In this document: piece by piece, positions 60,250-64,000 of the stretch | How positions within the stretch are numbered: position 1 is the stretch's first letter | Layout of the letters: the number at the start of each line of letters is the position of its first letter | Origin: Linnemannia elongata | Taxonomy: Eukaryota; Mortierellomycota; Mortierellomycetes; Mortierellales; Mortierellaceae | NCBI GenBank assembly: GCA_036320915.1 | Contig: JAXBDG010000002.1 | Span: 1,674,001 to 1,738,000, forward strand | Direction of reading: 5' to 3' | Length of the DNA stretch: 64,000 bases | The notes under the pieces: generated by a model | What the model was told of the DNA's origin: nothing | Seen by the model: the letters and a program-made list of their open reading frames with translations, nothing else | The model's database searches: none | Made by a program: the position numbers and the translations under genes

Positions 60250-60562
60250 AACGATGGTATTCAGCCAAGAAGAAGAAGTGCTGTCGCTCGGTCCTTGTTC
60301 ATTTGTTCATCGAATATGAGTGCTCACATTAATTCTTTGGCAAGACGCATGCACTGACAGAGGTTCTTGCTCTCTATTTTCGAATCGGTCACAATTACAC
60401 AAACAAATCAGAAGGGTGTGAGCATCGACTCTTCGAGAAGTGAGAAAGGCCTGAACTAATAAAAAAAATTAATTGACTTACATATTGACCATGCTGTAGT
60501 TGTGTAATTCAACGGGTTGTCTCGCGGCCATGTTGAAGTACCACTTGATAGCTAAAGGCGGC

Positions 60563-60615
<53 letters not shown>

Positions 60616-60955
60616 TGATAGGGATAATCTTGTTTGGTTAATCATCACTTGCAAACTCATATTGACAATGAAAAATAGAAAGAGGAAAATAGATCTTTAC
60701 AACTCAAAGAAGTGACATACGAGTGCCAGGCCTGGATGATTCAGGAGTAGTTGCCAATCCTGGAATAAATATTGCCATGGACGACGATTCGAATAGCTCC
60801 TCATCTGGCACGGGTTCCGGGCGTATACCTCGACGACTGTGTTTGTCCATAAGGGGTTCCATTTGCAATTCCAGTGCACTGACAGAACTGTTGGTACTCT
60901 TAGAACTGTTCACAGGACTGCCTAAGTGATGAGGGGCCAGTCTGTACTGGTTCAT
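55189..60955 (-). CDS. WD40-repeat / TRP-like ion channel fusion
   Basis: Twelve exons: 60955-60721, 60551-60482, 60373-60328, 60196-60059, 59962-59725, 59628-57084, 56963-56757, 56645-56489, 56377-56150, 56030-55916, 55812-55702 and 55544-55189, about 1,481 residues, phases consistent. Exon 6 (about 850 residues) has WD-like repeats (FTHIAVSGDGFHVVTLA; SWNASMIALLDI; RHLALTSRSKQHIAVWNI; ANTFALSFDGLLMAFVRR), then helical repeats. Exons 7-11 encode the membrane part (YYVLVLVAVFKQVYGD; FITVIIASALFLFLEVIQYF; TIRVFFFIFAAGLLGFTIAML) and the pore region VYFVMGGRYDPFDND. The helix LVVFFFFTAILMLNVLIA is the last segment. The C-terminus is a coiled coil (RSELKCGLKEELRFLRDENALL) with LRDENALLRGQVSELQ. 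It resembles TRP/polycystin-type cation channels and sits in a membrane; ion and gate unknown. Confidence 0.85.
60208..60248. repeat. Poly(A) tract of 41 nt (poly(T) on the coding strand)
   Basis: Lies inside intron 3 of the TRP gene, about 12 nt upstream of the acceptor on the coding strand, where it acts as an oversized pyrimidine tract. Confidence 0.9.
60564..60613. repeat. Poly(A) tract of 50 nt (poly(T) on the coding strand)
   Basis: Lies inside intron 1 of the TRP gene, about 10 nt upstream of the acceptor on the coding strand. Confidence 0.9.
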
Positions 60956-62252
60956 TTTGTATTTTTCGTGCTGTTGGAGGTGACGGTGTATCGAGTCAAG
61001 GCTCGAGCTGGTGGGTTACAGGAGTGCGTTGACAGATATGAAAAAAGGCTATGGTGAAGAGGGGAGTGGAAGTGAATTGGGGAGGGGTCAAGAGAAAAGA
61101 AATGAAAAGAGAGGGCGAAGAGAATTGGAGCGAAGAAGAAGAAAAAGAAAAAAAAGAAGAGGAATGATGCTTCCATTTTGTTTTCTCTCATACAATAAGA
61201 CTAGGCAATTTCAAACCTGCTATGCACCTTAATCTCCCACCGTGGCACATTGCCTTGGAACAGAAATTAATGAGCACAATCCCGTACATACGAACCATGC
61301 CCAGACCTTCTCTCTAATTGTACCACGTGTTTTGTTTTTTGCGCAAAGACGACAGGACCTACAGCGACAGTAGAGATAATGACCTCTAATGGATGTGTTT
61401 CGCTTCAAAGATCCCCAGGACTGTCTCCATTGATCCCGACGATCTCTCGGCCCTCTGAGACAAGTAATGATTTCTGAAAAATAAAGTTATCAGTCATTGG
61501 CTCCGCAATTGGGTTCACCCCTCCGTAGATCGACTTGTAGGGTTCAAATATCAGCCATCTCACCTCACTCGTCTTCCACATTACTTCCCCAACATCACAA
61601 CTGCCACAGCCCATTAAAACCTTCCTTTATTGTCATTTAACTTCCACTAATCAATGCTGTCCTGTTTGTTTAGTGCATCTCCTCTTAACATTCTCGAGCC
61701 TCAATTGATTGTGCAAAGCGCATATGTAGTAAACCCTTCTCCACTGGTCCCATTTAACAGAGACGTCAAGCCAAAACGCGTGAGATATATCGATCTATGA
61801 GAACTATGCGATTCTACATCTGCTATCCCAGTCTACTTGCTTAAACATACACTCTCACCAGGACTAAGTTCTTTGTATTCGCAGGAATGGTTTGTCGCAC
61901 GATACGGATCGATTTGTTAATGAGACACAAACCCACGTTTGCATGCAGTTTGCTTTCAACGGGAAACGCGTCAGTTATAGCGAGAACTCTTATGTTGGTT
62001 ACACTTCTTTTTCTCGGTTGCATCCGAAGGATGTGCTCTAGAAACAAGACATTTGTAGATTAGACCAGCAAGAAATTTCTCTTTGTCAACCTTTGGCACC
62101 AGTCATTGCTCACTATGCACCTGTGGTAGCCATCCTGCATCATGCATCATGAAGAAAAAATAAAATCGGGGCTTGTTGGTTGTATGCTGTTTATGTTTTT
62201 GTCCTTTTTCCTTGTCTTGGTCAATTGCGTCCATGCATACACTGCCCTCGTT
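60956..62252. other. Promoter region of the TRP gene and unresolved sequence
   Basis: It holds the minus-strand promoter of the TRP gene. A minus-strand frame at 62047-61841 (RKRSVTNIRVLAITDAFPVE) is open over 68 codons and may be a stray exon, but I cannot connect it to anything. Confidence 0.4.
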
Positions 62253-63140
62253 TTATTCCGAAGCTGCTTGTTTTTGATCCACCGCCGAGTACCCAATAGC
62301 AAGTTGGAGGTTGTTTCCCTTGCTTTGCAGTAAGCATTATTTCATCAGTTGAGAAAAGTATGAAAATAATTACTTGCGCGGGAATGGTTTGCCATTCTCT
62401 GTGAAATCGATCGTGTCCCAGGGTCATCGGTTTGTTAACCCCCCCCCTCCATAACAGTAGAGCATCTTTAATTTGCTTGTACACGTTCCTTTCCATATGT
62501 CGGATCTTCCATTTTTATCGTTTGTTGTTTGCGAACACAAGAAATGAAGAAATAGGTTGACTTACGGATGTGCACTTGATAGAAGACGTGAGCAAGATGA
62601 GGGATGCGTGCCTGAAAAAAGGAGAGCGTGATTGACTGGTTTAGTGTTTACTAGGACTGATTTTGACGAAGGAAAAGAAATCAAGACATATAAACATTTC
62701 TTGATCAAACAGGAAGGAAGGATGTCCCTCTCAGTCCCTTTTCTCACTCTTCGACAGGCTCAAGTTCACAGGCAATCAACGATGTCTCCGTCTCAGTCTC
62801 TTCAAACTAACATCAATGAGACATATTTTCAACGCAAAGACCATTAAGAAAAGGACGTCTTTGGTAACCTCAAACATGGATTTGAGAAAAAACGAAAAAA
62901 AAAAAACAACACGATGATGTTGAGCGAATAAGTAGTAGCAAACACAAGTGAAATCCTACAGAAGGGTGGGACAAGGGCATTACTTCTGCGTCAATGTAAT
63001 CGATCCCTCTGAAGAAGTGCGAACCCCAGTCAGAACCTCGGCTGGTATATCGCTTGTTTCTGTAGGAGGTTATTGAAGTGAAGCGTTGTTTGGGTTTTCT
63101 GCTCCCGAATGGATCTGTAATATTCAGACCACAGATTCTT
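62253..63140 (-). CDS. Unrecognised multi-exon gene, 5' end unresolved
   Basis: Four minus-strand exons connect with matching phases and good splice sites: up to about 63140 through 62984, 62611-62566, 62398-62374 and 62322-62253, ending in TAA. Read through, they give SRGSDWGSHFFRGIDYIDAE, then ARIPHLAHVFYQVHI, then NGKPFPR, then NLQLAIGYSAVDQ. The first exon is open upstream, but I could not find a start in that frame. An ATG at 63195 opens another frame (MADLIVDIPDDAGTTPGQ) that stops after 23 codons; a frameshift or a missed exon would be needed to join it. No family recognised. The start is missing or lies beyond a hidden exon, so the gene may be broken. Confidence 0.5.
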
Positions 63141-63195
63141 CTTGGCCAGGCGTGGTTCCGGCATCATCAGGAATGTCGACAATGAGGTCTGCCAT

Positions 63196-64000
63196 TTTGT
63201 ATTGACTGGCAAGGACGAAAGTAAGGCGAGGGAAAGGTGAACGAAGGTCGATGAATCAAAGAAGGATAGGGAACACAGATGAATAAAGGAAAAGAAGAAG
63301 AAATGGCTCAATCAAGGAGGAGAAACGAAAAGGGGCAAAGGGCAGAGAGAAGAAAGAGAATAAAGAGGCGCGAATAAACGATCGCGCTCAAGGTGGAATT
63401 AAAGGACACTGCCCGAGGAGGAGGAGGAAGGTGATGCATGGTTGCGCGTTGTCATGGACATTCAGCAACCATGAGCCAAGGAGAAAGAAAGAAAGGGGTC
63501 AAGAACTATGCTCTTGACTCTCAATCTAGCTGAACCCATGGCCGAAGATAAGGAATTACGACCTTTCATTTCGATTTTGAGCACAGAGCATGTAGGCAAT
63601 GCAATGGCGAAGATGAGAATTATTTGAATGGTTCTTGGCAATTCCCGGGACAATCGAAGGAAGAGTGAGGAGGGAAAAAAGTAGTCTTTCGATCTGGACA
63701 GTCCACCTGGTCCGACTTTCCAGGGAGAAGGAGAGAAAGAGGGAGAAAGCTAGGCTCGCTTTCATCCTGAGGGAAAGACAGATTCACTTTACTAAGGTCG
63801 CAGTAAATGCTGCAAGAAAATTCTGTTGCCTTTTATGGCAACGACATTTTTCTTTCTCCTCAGGCTGGTCTCAAACTCGACGTTAACAAGGGAGTTCTCC
63901 AAAAAGGAAGTTTGTTAAGGGTTTTTGGGCATTTATTAAGGGTCGACATGGCCCATACCCTGTGCCTGGGTGTACATGCCATGTGCATGGTGCTTGCATT
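63196..64000. other. Right-hand flank, no gene seen
   Basis: Short frames on both strands, none with splice structure or family resemblance. The unresolved 5' exon of the gene to the left could lie here. Confidence 0.4.

Noticed and set aside
60209..60613. Poly(A) runs taken as retrotransposon tails
   Set aside because: On the coding strand they are T runs just upstream of working splice acceptors in the TRP gene, with no element body or target duplication visible.
63062..63195. MADLIVDIPDD frame as the start of the 62.3-63.2 kb gene
   Set aside because: It stops after 23 codons and no donor in the right phase links it to the downstream exon. Kept only as a possibility in the text.

Overview
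The window looks like nuclear DNA of a filamentous fungus, most likely an early-diverging one such as Mortierellomycotina. The evidence is an intron-rich but compact layout, introns mostly of about 60-170 nt with GT-AG ends (and two GC-AG), and fungal genes such as the fused ARG5,6, HUL5, CHL4/CENP-N and a DUF2421-type exporter. A CFAP20/BUG22 gene and a WD40-plus-TRP-channel protein also fit that lineage. The lineage is an inference; there is no rRNA or other marker in the window. Gene models were spliced by eye from reading frame, splice-site consensus and phase, so single exon edges can be off by a few bases.

Layout. 1-4840: no supportable gene, many simple repeats. 4841-7222 (-): one orphan exon and a secreted acidic-repeat protein with a Kazal-like tail. 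8470-16580 (-): ARG5,6 and the HECT ubiquitin ligase HUL5/UBE3C. 17075-21120 (+): CFAP20/BUG22 and the ribosome-biogenesis factor SDA1. 21527-25387 (-): a four-helix membrane protein and an FAD monooxygenase. 26749-26889 (+): a possible small basic protein. 27519-33076 (+): a multi-exon, damaged gene whose C-terminal half carries the hallmarks of Fanzor, the eukaryotic TnpB-like RNA-guided nuclease. 33583-38266 (+): OST3/OST6 and a dual-specificity-phosphatase-like protein. 38502-40363 (-) and 40612-42324 (+): a divergent pair, Abraxas/FAM175 and CHL4/CENP-N. 43729-49511 (+): a very large aromatic-acid-exporter-like membrane protein. 49592-54848 (-): a SET/MYND methyltransferase, a probably peroxisomal enoyl-CoA hydratase and an LRR-like protein. 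55189-60955 (-): a WD40-TRP channel fusion of about 1,481 residues. 62253-63140 (-): an unrecognised multi-exon gene, start unresolved.

Most genes are ordinary housekeeping: arginine synthesis, 60S assembly, N-glycosylation, ubiquitin signalling, kinetochore and beta-oxidation-type chemistry. The standout is the Fanzor locus. The RuvC-I Asp (DPG), the displaced RuvC-II Glu just before the zinc finger (ENRTS), the C-x2-C...C-x4-C zinc finger and the RuvC-III Asp (RDANAA) are all present in order. Two in-frame stop codons and one frameshift indicate that this copy is decaying, unless they are sequence errors.
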